Shown here piece by piece: positions 43,362 through 56,361 of a stretch of DNA of 64,000 nt. The notes beneath the pieces are model-generated. The model saw nothing but the letters and a program-made list of their open reading frames with translations. It did no database searches and was not told the origin of the DNA. This DNA is from Coix lacryma-jobi var. lacryma-jobi (taxonomy: Eukaryota > Streptophyta > Magnoliopsida > Poales > Poaceae), in NCBI GenBank assembly GCA_009763385.1, contig CM019822.1:22934842-22998841 (forward strand), written 5' to 3'. Positions within the stretch are counted from its first letter, which is position 1. Every line of letters begins with the position of its first letter. A program made the translations under genes and the position numbers.

Positions 43362-46300
43362 TGTGGCAGAACCTCCTGAATTAAGTGGCCCACATGCACC
43401 CGTCATTGTCCTAAAGACTTCTGATTGGCATGCACGAGTTCCAAATGACTCAAGAGATCTGTCGGGTGTCCTCGGGAAACCCGAATCATCCACGTTACAT
43501 TCTTTTTAGGAATTCCCTCGTCAAGCATCATAGTATTACAACAGTTTTATAGAAAAGATAAATCAGAGTAAAAGCGGAAAGGTTATATAACATAGATCGA
43601 AACTTAGGTTTAAAAGTTTACAATCTAGAAGTACTTGATACATAAAAGTGTCGGAACTTCTTATTACATATACCACACAAATTTTTGTTACTTGCCCAAG
43701 GTCAAACATCAGAGTCGTCATCACTCTCATCCACAAGAGTGAAGAAGCATTGACCACCAAAAGGATGATCAATGAACTCACCTGCAACAAAGGTTAACAA
43801 ACCCTGAGTACAAAAGTACTCAACAAGACTTAACCGTCTAGAAAAGAGGAGAAGACTCAGGTATGAAGGCTATAGGGATTCAAGGTAAGGCTTTAGCAAG
43901 ATCAAAACATTTCTTTTGCATAAAAGCTTACTAATAGTAAAAACCTATTTTCGAGTTTTAACTCAAGATTAAAACTTCATAACTATTCAAAGATTCTCAA
44001 ACTTTCAAAGGCATGCCACATCTTTCGTTCTCATTTCATAAAGATCTCATTCATTACTACGGTGCGGGTCAGTGGATTGAGGCTCCATATCCGAGGAAAC
44101 ACGGCGATTCGAATCGTTTAAACCCAGCTGGGGATTCAGTACCACACGACATATGTAGAACTTAATCTTGCATATGTCAACCCTATCTATAGATCCTCCC
44201 ATACAAGAACGGGTCCAGCGTCACCCGAGAGTACAGTACACCTCGAACCCGACTATCTCATAGCCCCGAGGGTACACGCTACTCCCGCCATCTCTCCACT
44301 CCCAGTACGCGGTTGGCCGTTCTCAAGCATCGGAATAGCTATAGACGAGGCTTACCACCGCATGTGGGCTGTACTCAAAGGTCTCAATCACAGCAGGCCA
44401 ACAACGATAAGGTCCTATGTTGAGTAACCTTACAACAAGACTCCATTCTTGATGTAAGTTACTATCGTTATCATGTTATCTCAAGATTCATGATTCCCAT
44501 AACATAGCAACCATTTTTAAAAGCACCTACTTTTATGAGCATACTAAGCGTTTTCATAAAACGGTATCAAGGTTAAGTATTGGAATCATCAAGGTTGGTA
44601 ATGCATCAAATAGGGTTCACTCAACTACTATTCACTTAATGCATCATATTAACTCAAATGATATAAATAACTTTATAAAAATACAAGGATAGGTTTAATG
44701 TCCGGAGCTTGCCTTATTGATCAGCGAAGTCCGGAGATTCTGAAAAACTAGAAGGATCCACACACTCAGGAGAAACCCACTGAGGATCAGGTCCTTCCGA
44801 AACGAGATCTACACGTAGAAGTGCATATGCGTGATCAATGAGATGCTTATGACATGATCATGGTAAAGATGGAAATTTTCTAAGCTGTAGACATATATTT
44901 GTACAATCTTTCATCACGGTAAAGTTGCAAACCAACAAAACTAACTTAGCTATTAAACCATAGATTATTCCTAAACAAATTTTATTATCTTTATTAAGCA
45001 AGGTTATATAACCAACAAGCAACAAAAGATCATTTATATAAAGGAATCCATAACCAGGGAGCAAATCATGCTAGTGTTTCCTTGGTTGTCAAACAAATCC
45101 AAAAATACACACAAACCTAAAGGGATTAACAATTTCTATTTATTTTATAAATCCTTTTAAATAGCCCTATACTTATAAACAAATCATGCTTATTCAAACA
45201 GAGCTGAAATTAATCATGAAGGTAGATATTAGTGACATAAACTCACATGTCAAATTTCATGATTTTTGGAGAAACACAGAAAATCACATAATTCATCAAA
45301 GTTGCATTTATTAATTAAAGCACAGATTTTATTGGCATAGTAAAAGTGCTCCAAACACAAGTTTCATAATTTTTATATTAGCACAGACATGCTATCATCT
45401 ATCATGTCAAATTTCACAATTAATAGAGCTATAAAAAAATATAGCAAAAATAACAAATCCAGCTACTGTGCATAGAACTGGAAAAAGAAAAACTCCAAAT
45501 GAGCCCAATCTGGGCTTTCGGCCCAGTCCAGGCGGCCCAACGCACGCGAAAGCAGGCCCGGCCTGGCTCCCGCCCGCGCGCTCTGGCGCTTTTGCAGAAA
45601 AGCCCTTCGGCTTCTAAGGAACCAACCCGTAGTCCAAGACACTATTTAAATGAGTCATGGACTTTGCAACCAACACCCCGCATTTTCTCGTCTTTACAAC
45701 AGCGAGGTCCTCAACCCTGGCCAGAACGAACGGCGGCGTACCGAGCGCCGGCGAGCCTTACGCCGGCCAACTCCGGCCAGTAGAGACCTAACGGACGCGA
45801 GCACAAGCACCGGCGAGTCACCCGCGGCCGATAGAGCCTCTAACCCCAAACGCTACCACTCCAAAGAGGTCTGGCCACGCACGGCGGCGGACCGAACCGC
45901 GGCGGAGCTGTTCGAGCGAACCTAGGCTAGCAACAGAGGAACAGAGGGGCTAGGAAGCTCCAGTAGCTTACCCTGCTACTGCCTGTGTAGCTGGTTCGAG
46001 CGGAGCATGCACGGAGAGAAGGAGTCCACGGAGCAGTGGCTTGCGGCGGCAAGCTCCGGTGAAGAAGGTGTTGTTCCGGCGAGACCTGAGCACCAAATGG
46101 AAAACCACCAAGCCGATGAGTAACCTGGGGTTAAGGTGAAACAAAAACATGAATCAGGGAGAGTTGAGGTCGAGCTCGGCGGCGATTTTGCCCGGCGGGA
46201 AGAAGAACGGCGAGCACAAGCGCTTTGGGGCAGTAGAGGTCGAAGGGATGGACTCTGGAGATGCGCAAGGAGGTAGGGAGGTTATAACCGCGGGCAATCT

Positions 46301-47247
46301 TGGATGAGGATGAGCAGAGACGGTGAATTTGGGATTGAGATTGAATGAAGTCTGTCGGTGCCCTATGTGGCAAAACGGCGACGACGAGCGCAGGAGGTGT
46401 CGCCACGACGCGAGGGAGAGCGCCAGCAGCTGCTTGACTTCGCCACGGACTCAGTTGCGCGCGCATTCGAGAGAAGTCGACGCCCTACACGCGAGCAGCA
46501 GCGATCAAACGTCGGTTGTCCACCGCCATGAACAGGGAAAGAAACTTATCCCCCCCTTCTCCTTAATACCCTTACTGAAAATTTAAAATTACATTAGATT
46601 TTTGAATATAAGTTGAAAATATGTTAAAATATCAAATGTTCAGAATTCAATAATGAACATCTTTTATTTTTGCAACATATGCAGAATATGCTCAGTTTTT
46701 GAATTGGGGTTTGCAAATCAAAAGGGGACAATTAGGGCAAAAGGGTATTTTCACCATTACTTTTGATTTCGCATAAGAACTTGAAAAACTTTATACATCA
46801 AAGTTGATCCTTATCAAAAATGGAGCAACTTTGCTTTTTGAAACATACTCAAATTCTTTTTAGATTTTGATTAAAAGAAAGGGGATAAAATAGGGTTTTT
46901 AAATTAATTAAACTATTTAATTGAATTTCAACCCAATTTGAATTATACCTCAATGGTGACTTGAAACATGTTCCAAATACACCTTTGAGACATAATACCA
47001 AAATTTGGTAAAGATTCCAATACTATATTAGAAATTACCATAATACCCTTATAGCATAAAAGCATAAAACACCACAAAGAAAACATAAACTAGGGTTTCA
47101 ACTTAAACACTCCTTATCAACTAAGCACAAGCATGATGAATTAAACTTGTTTTTAGTGAATGCATACTTAGGTTAACAACTTAGATGAAATGCCAGTGCA
47201 TATGATGACATGTCAAGTTTTAGTCTGCTTAACACCAGAGTGTTACA
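43362..47247 (+). mobile_element. Solo LTR, Tekay/Del-like Gypsy, 3886 bp
   Basis: TGTGGCAGAACC ... GAGTGTTACA, flanked by the exact 5-bp duplication GCTAT (43357-43361 and 47248-47252). It has no primer site, gag or pol, so it is a solo LTR left by recombination. Terminal sequences and size match the very long LTRs of Tekay/Del-type Chromovirus elements. It interrupts RNase H of the host element; the codons on both sides join in frame. Strand assignment follows the TGTGGCAGAACC end being the usual 5' end. Confidence 0.88.
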
Positions 47248-47252
47248 GCTAT

Positions 47253-48917
47253 GTCCTCCGGATCCATTTCAAAGCATCCAATAATGCAGCTGAATATGAA
47301 GCTTGCCTACACGGCCTTCGGATCGCAGTCGAGCTGGGAGTTAAAAGGCTAGAGGTATTCGGCGATTCTGCTCTAGTCATAAACCAAGTTAACAAGGACT
47401 GGGACGCCACCAACGAAAAGATGGACGCTTACGTTTCCCAGATAAGAAAACTTGAGGGAAAATTTTATGGTTTGCAATTTCAGCACGTGGTACGGGCAGA
47501 CAATCAGGCAGCTGATGCTCTCTCCAAAATAGGTTCGTCCAGGTCCCAGATCCCTCATGGCGTTTTCGTCCAAGACCTAGTCAAGCCATCCATCGAACAG
47601 GAAACACCCGGGGCTGCCGACGAGTCCCCGACCGACCAGACCGTTGCTTCCGTCCAGCTAACAGGTGATGATTGGAGAGAGCAGTTTATAAGATATCTCA
47701 TTAGCGCGGATGTTCCTCAAGACAAGATTGAAGCTGAGCGCCTCATTCGGCGCAGCAAGCAGTACATTTTGGTAGATGGAAAGCTTATGCGTAAGAACGC
47801 AAAAGAAGAACTGCTCCTAAAGTGTGTTTCTCAAGAAGAAGGCATCCGAATCCTAGCAGACATTCACGCTGGCACATGTGGTAACCATGCCACCTCCCGA
47901 ACGCTGGTCGGGAAAGCATTCCGAGCAGGTTTCTATTGGCCCTCTGCCGTGGCGGACGCAGAGAAGCTGGTCAAGTATTGTGAAGGGTGCCAGTTTTTCG
48001 CTAAACAAATTCATGTTCCGGCACATGATCTCCAGGCCATACCAGCCTCTTGGCCTTTCTCGTGCTGGGGTCTAGACATGATCGGACCATTCAAAATAGC
48101 ACCAGGCGGTTTCAGGTACGTCTACGTTATAATCGACAAGTTCTCTAAGTGGATAGAATACAAGCCGCTGGTCAAACCCACAGCTCAAAAGGCAGCAGAG
48201 CTGCTAAATGATATCATTCATCGCTTCGGCCTACCCAATTGTATAATCACCGATCTCGGCTCAACCTTCACCGGCTCGGACTTCTGGGATTTTTGCGATG
48301 AAAGAGGCATAGTTGTCAAGTACGTCTCCGTAGCTCACCCAAGAGCCAACGACCAGGTGGAACGAGCAAATGGTATGATACTCGATGCATTAAAGAAAAG
48401 GCTACACAGGGCAAACGAACAAGACCAAAAAGCTGGTCGATGGTTGAAGGAATTGCCAGCAGTAGTGTGGGGCCTCCGAACACAGCCTAGCAGAAACACA
48501 GGTGTCTCGCCATACTATATGGTGTTCGGCGCAGAAGCGTTCTTACCAGCAGATGTAGCATTCAAATCACCCAGAGTGGAGCAATACAACCAGAACAAGT
48601 CCGACCAGGTCAGAGAGCTAGAAGTCAACTGCATCGAGGAGCGAAGATTGGATTTGTGCATCCGAACCGCAAAATATGTCGAGGGGTTACGAAGATACTT
48701 CAACGGAAACGTCAAAGAAAGATTCTTTGCCGTAGGAGATCTAGTCCTGAGACGAATCCAAAATACCGCCGGATTGCACAAACTTTCATCTCATTGGGAA
48801 GGTCGCTATATCGTCAAACAAGTCACAAGACCAACCTCTTACAGGCTGGCTGACCTAAATGGGACTGATGTCCCAAACTCCTGGCATATCGACCAGCTCC
48901 GGCGTTTTTATGCATAA
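47253..48917 (+). CDS. pol: Gypsy pol, second part (RNase H end and integrase)
   Basis: Continues the polyprotein from 43361: RNase H (NNAAEYEACLHGL, VFGDSALVINQV, RADNQAADALSK), then integrase with its zinc finger (HAGTCGNH ... YCEGCQFF), catalytic core (GLDMIGPF, ITDLGSTFTG and HPRANDQVERANG) and C-terminal region (NTGVSPYYMVFGAEA, FAVGDLVLRRI, WHIDQLRRFYA), with TAA at 48915-48917. About 555 codons without a break. It lacks its own start because it is the downstream half of an interrupted frame. Confidence 0.95.
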   Translation, partial: VLRIHFKASNNAAEYEACLHGLRIAVELGVKRLEVFGDSALVINQVNKDWDATNEKMDAYVSQIRKLEGKFYGLQFQHVVRADNQAADALSKIGSSRSQIPHGVFVQDLVKPSIEQETPGAADESPTDQTVASVQLTGDDWREQFIRYLISADVPQDKIEAERLIRRSKQYILVDGKLMRKNAKEELLLKCVSQEEGIRILADIHAGTCGNHATSRTLVGKAFRAGFYWPSAVADAEKLVKYCEGCQFFAKQIHVPAHDLQAIPASWPFSCWGLDMIGPFKIAPGGFRYVYVIIDKFSKWIEYKPLVKPTAQKAAELLNDIIHRFGLPNCIITDLGSTFTGSDFWDFCDERGIVVKYVSVAHPRANDQVERANGMILDALKKRLHRANEQDQKAGRWLKELPAVVWGLRTQPSRNTGVSPYYMVFGAEAFLPADVAFKSPRVEQYNQNKSDQVRELEVNCIEERRLDLCIRTAKYVEGLRRYFNGNVKERFFAVGDLVLRRIQNTAGLHKLSSHWEGRYIVKQVTRPTSYRLADLNGTDVPNSWHIDQLRRFYA

Positions 48918-49107
48918 CTACATGGGGATCAAAAGATATGTACTCATCTCTGTACTTTCAATAAAACATCATCGTCTATTTGCCCCAAGTTTTTTGTTTC
49001 TTATTCCATCACGCGCCAACTCGGCAAACAAAATAAAGTTCAAACATACCAAGTTACATCCGTAACGATTGATTGTTTACAAAAACTAATCTAATACATT
49101 CATGGTT

Positions 49108-52028
49108 CTATGGAGCACTGGGCTCCCCAGGCTCCTCGAACAGGTCCAGGTCCTTAACAAGAGTAACAGTCGTCTCCCAGGATTCTTCATTCAGCTCAGA
49201 CGCTTGGGCTTCCGAAGTATTCCGGGGAAAGCCACTTTCCAATCTCTTCATGTCAATCCCTGGATAATGGGCTCGCGCGACAGCCAGGACATAGGCAGCA
49301 ACCTGCTCGCCAGCATCAGCCACAAATTTCTTCATGGCTGCCCATGACCCAGCACACTGCTCCAGCATACCGTCTGGTCGGGGCAGGAGGCCTCCAGCCC
49401 CATATATAGCATTCAGAACCGGAGTGATCCCTCGCACCATGGCGTGGCATCGCCCCTCCCAGGTCTTCAAGTCTCGACAAACCATTGCAATTTGGTTTTG
49501 CCAAGAACAACGTCACTCTACAACAAACCAACAATAACAGGTCACAAACACCCCGAAGGCAATACGCACTGAAACAAAAAGGATTCAACGGCAACCTTCA
49601 AGCTCCTTCTCCAATTCATCCGCTCGCGTCTTCTCCCTGGCAGCCACAGCCTCGCCATCCAGCACCTTGAGCTTCTCCACAGCGACCTGCGATGCAAGCT
49701 CTGTTCCAACAAAGTTTGTCAAACAGTCAAACACAAGTCATTCAAAAAAATGGCGGGGGGGGGGGGGGTTATGGTTCTCACCCTCATTTTCACGACGAAG
49801 TCGCGCGATCTCAAACGCCTGCCTCTCTGCAGCTTCACGCAGCTCGACCTCAGTTTGCCGAGCACTATCAAGGTCCGCCCGGTATCGCGTGCATGCTTCC
49901 TCAAGTTTTTCCTTGGCATCGAGCAAAGGGCCGACGGACTCAAAGCATTTACGGCTCTCCTCCGACAAATCCGATAACCCCTGCAAGACAACATAAATAC
50001 TCGACATTTAAATTCACGCGAATCGTCTTCACAAGCGTCACATATTATGGAGAATTACCTGTGCATATTTATGAAGTTGACTAAGCATCCGGTCAAAGTT
50101 CTTCATCGGACGGTTGTCGGTGTTTTCCTCATGGAACACCCACTCGCCAGCCCGCTGACGTGCCACTCTGATTATCCGCTCCGGAGATCTAGGTGGACGA
50201 GGAATCTCCACGACATCATCTTCGGGCGCCACAGGCACTTCTTCAGCCCCCACGGGATCTGCAGCACGCCCAACTACGCCACGCGCGTTTACCTCCAGAG
50301 GAGGATGCGCTGCATCCGGGGGCGCTTGGGCTGAGTCAGATGGCTCACGACCACCCAGTGACCCCAGGTCGGGGGACCTCCTGTTACCCGACCTGTTCTC
50401 CTGAGCGCCCGCCGATGTCGGCTGCTCATCAGCTCCTCCATCCGGCGCTCCATCCACGGGCGGTTCATCCCGTAGCTGCTCGGACTCCGTATCTGGGGCA
50501 CTGGTCGGTTCGGGGGCCCTGTCCTCTTCTACAGCCTCAACCTCTGGCACGGAATCGCTAACAAGGAAAAAAGCAAAGGAAGTCAAGAACATGGTGGTAG
50601 CCATAAAATTGTGACAAATGCAGTCGAATACTTACAGGTCGCTGACCCGCAGACCACCCTTAAGCTTCAGCCCCTTGGGCTTTTGCGAGGTCTGAACGGT
50701 CCCGGTCGGCTCCTCGACCCGGACGCGTTTAGGCACCGGCGGCTCTTCATCGTCATCATCATCATCCCAGTCATGAATGGACCCGGAGGCATTGGGAGCT
50801 GCTCCACCCGGAATCTCCAAAGGGCCTTCAGCCCGCGCCGACGACCTCGTGGCCGCCCTCCGACCAGAAGCCACGCGTTTACCCGCAGCCCTCGCAGCTG
50901 ACGGGTCCATCGCGTCCACAGCTCCCTTATCCTTTCTCATCTTTTCAGTGGCTGCTTCATCAGCTTGGGAGTGTGGAGGACGGCTGGTCGGAGACCCCTT
51001 ATCCACACCTTCCGGCCACTCGGTCGACGGCACGTTTGAGACATACACACTAGAGCGATCCTACAAAACAACCCAGACCAGCATCATCACCACCGCAACA
51101 GCACACAATCAGTAAAACAAATTAAGAGACAACTCACATCTGTAATAGGCCGCACCAGGCTGAATGGTTGCGTAATCTTCTTTGGCGCTTTCCAATCAGA
51201 GAATTGGAGCACCACGTGAACACGCCTTTCCAGCTCCTTAAACTCCAAGTCTTCGATGTGCTCACGGGTAGCGGTAGACCGACCAGCATACTCAAAGCCA
51301 GGATGCACCCTCTCCTTGCACGGCTGTATCTGACGATGCATAAAGTTGGCAGTAATCTGGATTCCATCAGAAGTTATCTCCCTCAATAAACTAAGCAGCT
51401 CCTGGACCTGCTCCATGTCACTTGACGAAGGCTTAGACGACCAGGTCCAACTAGAATCAACCACCTTCCCCACGTCACAGCTTAGAGCGGGAGTTTGGCA
51501 TTGCGTCATGTAGAACCACTTCTCTTGCCAGCCGCTCACAATACTCTGCAAAGGAACGCTGATGTACTCGGACGCCATCCCCTCGCGCAGCAGGATGTAT
51601 GCGCTACCTGCAATGCGTGAACCGCGACTATTCTTCTTCAGTTGAAAGAAATAGCGAAACAAATTGAAATGCGGTTGTATTCCAAGAAACGCCTCACATA
51701 GGTGGATGAAAATGGCCACAGACAAGATGGAGTTTGGCCCGAGATTGCAAAGTCCAATCCCCCAAAATTCAAGCAGACCACGGAGAAAAGCATGGCATGG
51801 CAGACCAAATCCTCTAATAAAATAATCCTCGAAGACAACTATCTCATTAGCATTGGGTTGAGGATAAGTCTCACCAGTCGGCGCTCTCCAACCGCCGGTC
51901 ACCTTGTCCGGCAGCAGTCCACCGGCGGCAAGACGGCCGATACTCTCCTTTGTACTCCTGGACGGAACCCATTCTTGATCCAATCTAACAGCCGTTGCCG
52001 CCGCAGTCTTTCTCGTCCTCCGCGCCAT
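49108..52028 (-). pseudogene. Antisense spliced gene of Tat Gypsy (transposase_28-like), one stop
   Basis: Lies opposite to gag-pol, ending about 190 bp from its stop. Six exons with GT/AG borders and matching phases: 52028-51138, 51060-50636, 50557-50059, 49980-49782, 49700-49596, 49517-49108. The product would be about 840 residues. Exon 1 (MARRTRKTAAATAV, FEDYFIRGFGLPCHAFLRGL, LNLFxYFF-like region) has the pattern of the plant 'putative gypsy type transposon' domain. The middle is acidic and Pro-rich with a basic motif (PKRVRVEE). The C-terminal exons form a coiled coil (RRENEG, EKTRADELEKELEG). A TGA at 49515-49513 early in exon 6 is the only stop found, one C-to-T step from CGA. Antisense ORFs downstream of pol are known in Tat elements; function unknown. 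Confidence 0.78.
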
Positions 52029-52060
52029 CGGCTTCGCCGGAAAAATGCAAGCTTCGCCGC

Positions 52061-54135
52061 TGAAAGGTCCGAATGGCTAGAGGGGGGGTGAATAGCCAAT
52101 TCAAAAATCTAGAAACCTGAAACTCAAAGCTCAAAACGAGTATCAGATTGCACAGTCGATACTACCGACTATAGGGGCCGGTACTACCGAGGTCGGTACT
52201 ACCAGCTCTACATGTCGGTACTACCGACAACCTAAAAACTGCTACGAGATCGAGATAGAGAAGATGCAAAAGTGGATCTAGCACATACCAATATTTCCCT
52301 AGAAGATGTAGATGAAGTTTATACCTTATCCAAGAAGTGGCTCCTCCCCAAAGAGTAGATCGAGCCTTCCCACACCTAAGAACGAGAGAGGAGGGAGGAA
52401 GAACGCGAAGAACACGAGTGCAAACAAAATATCCAAGGATGCAAAATCAACAAGCACACGAGACACAAGATTTAATCCGAGGTTCGGCCACTTCACTAAG
52501 AAGCGCCTACGTCCCCGTTGTTGAGGTGACCACGAAGGTCGGAGTCTCTTTCACCTCCTTGCCTCACTCAAGCAACCACAAAGGCTAGTTGAGTTTCTTC
52601 ACTAAGAATCAGAGGGTAATACAAACACTTCGGAGTGCCCTCACAAATGAGTCAATCACGGGCAACGACCGAAGAACACCTAACCGGCTACAGTTCCAAG
52701 AACTCAAGAGTAAAGAACACAAATCAAGCCGGAGAGATGTTGGATCCAAGTGCTCAAGACGTAGATCGATGCTTCTCACTCTCTAATCTCACTTCCCTAG
52801 CTCAAAGCTTGCAAGAGATTCACTCTAGAATCAAAGGGGGAGAGAGAGAGGAGGTTAGTCAACACTTGGGTGCTCTCTTTCTTGAGTTTGGGCGCAAGGA
52901 ATGGGAGAGGTGACCGTTGGGAGCCGGCCGAGCGGCTACTTAAACAAGTCAATTGCGCCACGGTCGGTAGTACCGACCCCATAGGTCGGTAGTACCGAGG
53001 GTCGGTAGTACCGGCCTTATGGCGGTACTACCTCTAGGCCAAAACTCCTCCGAACAGAGAGTTTGCGCGCTGTCTACAGAGGGGTCGGTAGTAGGGTCGG
53101 TACTACCGGCCTCAGGGTCGGTAGTAAGGTCAGTACTACCGGCCTCAGGGTCGGTAGTAGGGTCGGTACTACCTTTAGGCCAAATCTAGATCTACACAGA
53201 GAGCCTGAAAAACCACTTCGAACCTCGGTACTACCGACACCCTGGTCGGTACTACCGAGCCCGGTACTACCGAGGTTATGGCGGTACTACCGGTAGGCCA
53301 AAAACTCCCCCGAACAGAGAGTTTTGCATTCTGCTCGCGGAGGGGTCGGTAGTACCGAGGTTATGGCGGTACTACCGGCCTCAGGGTCGGTAGTAGGGTC
53401 GGTACTACCTCTAGGCCAAAACTGACCTCCGCGCTAAAACGACCATAACTCTTAGCTGCGAACTCCGATTTCGATGATCTTGGACATTTTGGAAAGCTTA
53501 TTCAGAGGGCTACACATCCCACATGAATACAAGATCCAAATCACAAAGGATTAGTACAGAATTCCAATCCAAGATCCATCGCTTCTCTTTTTTTAAACAA
53601 AGACTTCTCCGGAAACTTCTCCGAGTTGATTCAATTCAACTCCAACACCTTCTCCTTTGCAAATGTGCCAACACCACCAAGTGTATACAATCTTGTGCAT
53701 GTGTGTTAGCATTTTCACAAACATTTTTTCAAAGGATTTTCACTTGCTCTCACCACGCCACTCGATCCTAGTAACAACGCAAAGTTAGATCGCTCAACGT
53801 GGCACTAGAAGTTAGACGTCATGAGCACTTTTCACCACATCTAGCTAGCCTAATTTATATCCCTCTTGATAGTCCGGCTTGCCTATACTCAAGATCAAAA
53901 GAGAGAAATAATCTACCACTTGAGCAAGGCATCTTTTCTCTTCTTCATTTCACCAATGGTAGAGCACTTGATCACATGAGTGCTTGTGGTCGTCACCATC
54001 CTCCATGGTTGCCACCTTGCTAGCTCCACCAATGGCTTGGTCATAATCCTTTTCCATTAGCTACACACATGCTTCATAAAAGGATTAGACCAAAATAGGT
54101 TTCATCAATTAACCAAAACCAAACTAGGGCTTTCA
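52061..54135 (-). mobile_element. Solo LTR of a third Sirevirus, 2075 bp
   Basis: Plus strand TGAAAGGTCC ... GGGCTTTCA, flanked by the exact duplication GCCGC (52056-52060 and 54136-54140). Near its start the plus strand has CTAGAGGGGGGGTGAATAGC, the same U5 motif as in the other two Sirevirus LTRs, so it also points to the minus strand. It is packed with palindromes built on GGTCGGTAGTACCGACC (52150-52230 and 52960-53420). It lies 32 bp upstream of the ATG of the antisense gene. Confidence 0.92.
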
Positions 54136-54397
54136 GCCGCCGACTCTGCGTTTCTGGATCTAGGGCTACAGTGCAAGGTTCGGCGGAAGGAAAGGAAATG
54201 GGGAATTACAACGGTCAGGGTAAGTTTTGACTATGCGGCGCTTATTTTTATAACCTAGTGCGCGACCCTTCGGAAATTTCGTCCACCGCGAAAAAGGCTT
54301 TTTATACCACAACAATCACTACGGCCCATTTTACCGGCCCAATAGTTGAGCCTTCTACGAATCAACAAAATTCATCAATTTTATTAATAATCGCCAG

Positions 54398-55129
54398 CCT
54401 TCTCAGCAAAGCTGGGGACTGATCAGATGGCCAGTTACAGGCACAGACGTGGCAGAGCTGCGTTGGCTCCACAACCAGCTCCCCCAGTCATACTGGGGAC
54501 TGGTCGGCTTCTTCGCCAGCCTTCTTAGCAAAGCTGGGGACTGGTCAGATGGCCAGTTACAGGCACACACGTGGCAGAGCTGCGTTGGCTCCACGACCAG
54601 CTCCACCAGTCATACTGGGGACTGGTCGGCTCCTTCGCCAGCCTTCTCAGCAAAGCTGGGGACTGGTCAGATGGCCAGTTACAGGCACACACGTGGCAGA
54701 GCTGCGTTGGCTCCACGACCAGCTCCCCCAGTCATACTGGGGACTGGTCGGCTTCTTCGCCAACCTTCTCAGCAAAGCTGGGGACTGGTCAGATGGCCAG
54801 TTACAGGCACACACGTGGCAGAGCTGCGTTGGCTCCACGACCAGCTCCACCAGTCATACTGGGGACTGGTCGGCTTCTTCGCCAGCCTTCTCAGCAAAGC
54901 TGGGGACTGGTCAGATGGCCAGTTACAGGCACACACGTGGCAGAGCTGCGTTGGCTCCACGACCAGCTCCACCAGTCATACTGGGGACTGGTCGGCTTCT
55001 TCGCCAGCCTTCTCAGCAAAGCTGGGGACTGGTCAGATGGCCAGTTACAGGCACACACGTGGCAGAGCTGCGTTAGCTCCATGACCAGCTCCATCAGTCA
55101 TACTGGGGACTGGTCGGTTTCTTCGCCAA
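54398..55129. repeat. 122-bp tandem array, six copies
   Basis: Units start at about 54398, 54520, 54642, 54764, 54886 and 55008, with a diverged partial copy after 55130. Copies are about 95 percent alike or better by eye. Each unit has two copies of TGGGGACTGGTC. Because 122 is not a multiple of three, long ORFs in several frames here are artefacts of the repeat. Confidence 0.95.
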
Positions 55130-56108
55130 CATCCTCAGCAAAACAGAAGTCTGTTCAAACTACCAGTTACAAAAATTACAACATAGTTATATGGAAATAT
55201 CTTGACATACAACAATCACCAGTACAAGTACATTCAGGATGTAAAACGTTACTCTAGTACAATCAAGGTACAGAATCTTGATGCATAATGCACCAAGAAC
55301 TGGGTACAGTGAGACGCAGCAAAGCAGATACAGAACCTTGGGTAGACACATGAGCCTTTTCAGTTCGCCCCAAGGCGGGTCTCAGGCACCGCCCCAATGC
55401 TCAAGGAACTCCGGGCAAGACCATCACCCTTGTCGTCCTTTTGACAACCTGTGACTCCGAGGTTATCTACGAGTGGTAGTCACAAGAGTTCTTCTAGGCG
55501 CACCTCTGTATCCCTCTGCTACCGACTACTTAGAAACCATCCTAACGGATGGTCCATTCACAAGAATTCTTCTAGACACCTCATTTATCTTATAAAAGCA
55601 AGATACTCGGGGATTTGGCCATCTCTACCAAAGGTATTATAATCGGACTAAGGAAAGTCATATGCTAAAGAAGGCGTGAGTTCTCTGTCCTTCAGGTAGT
55701 GTATTTATAGGCGGTTCCTTCTGGGTCCATAGACATTGTCTATGAATAAAAGTGACTGGGGGATCAATAATTCAACCTATGTACTGTATCACACGTGAAG
55801 TCTGCTATTGGTGAGGGATTTGATTCTCATACGTGCTTCACGAGGACAACGACAAAACTTGCAGTTGCAGAAAACAACAAAAGTTATAGTCAAGACGTAC
55901 AAGCTTGTGGGCCATGACCATCAATAAGGCAGACCACATTATGTCACGGGTTCAACAGAGTAAAGGCTACAAAATGTGATGACGTACGGAGAAATTTGAA
56001 GAAAGGTCAGGAAAGGTACACTTTAAAGAAAAGCATAGTAGTAGAAAGTCGATGCTCTTGTCTGCATATGGTGTGGTTATTCTGTCACAAATCTACAGTT
56101 TATTTCAT

Positions 56109-56361
56109 GACCTTGGCATCACATGACCGAGTCATCTATTGCCAAGCTCGAGAACTACCGTGTATACATGGCGCTTGGTCGCGCATGTATATTTTTTCTT
56201 GTTTTTTCTGACCTTGACATCACATGACCGAGTCATCTATTGTCAAGCTCGGGGACTACCGTGTATACATGGCGCTTGGCCGCGCATGTATATTTTTTTC
56301 TTGTTTTTTCTGACCTTGGCATCACATGACCGAGTCATCTACTGCCAAGCTCGGGGACTAA
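56109..56361. repeat. About 102-bp tandem repeat, 2.5 copies
   Basis: Units beginning GACCTTGGCATCACATGACC start at 56109, 56210 and 56312. Each contains AAGCTCGGGGACTA (one variant AAGCTCGAGAACTA), the same motif found right before the 3' LTR. Confidence 0.9.

Noticed and set aside
49692..50561. Plus-strand ORFs of 75-130 codons
   Set aside because: Antisense shadows of the better supported six-exon minus-strand gene with matching splice phases.
54449..55257. Several overlapping ORFs of 175-228 codons
   Set aside because: Created by the 122-bp tandem array read in different frames; no gene-like composition.
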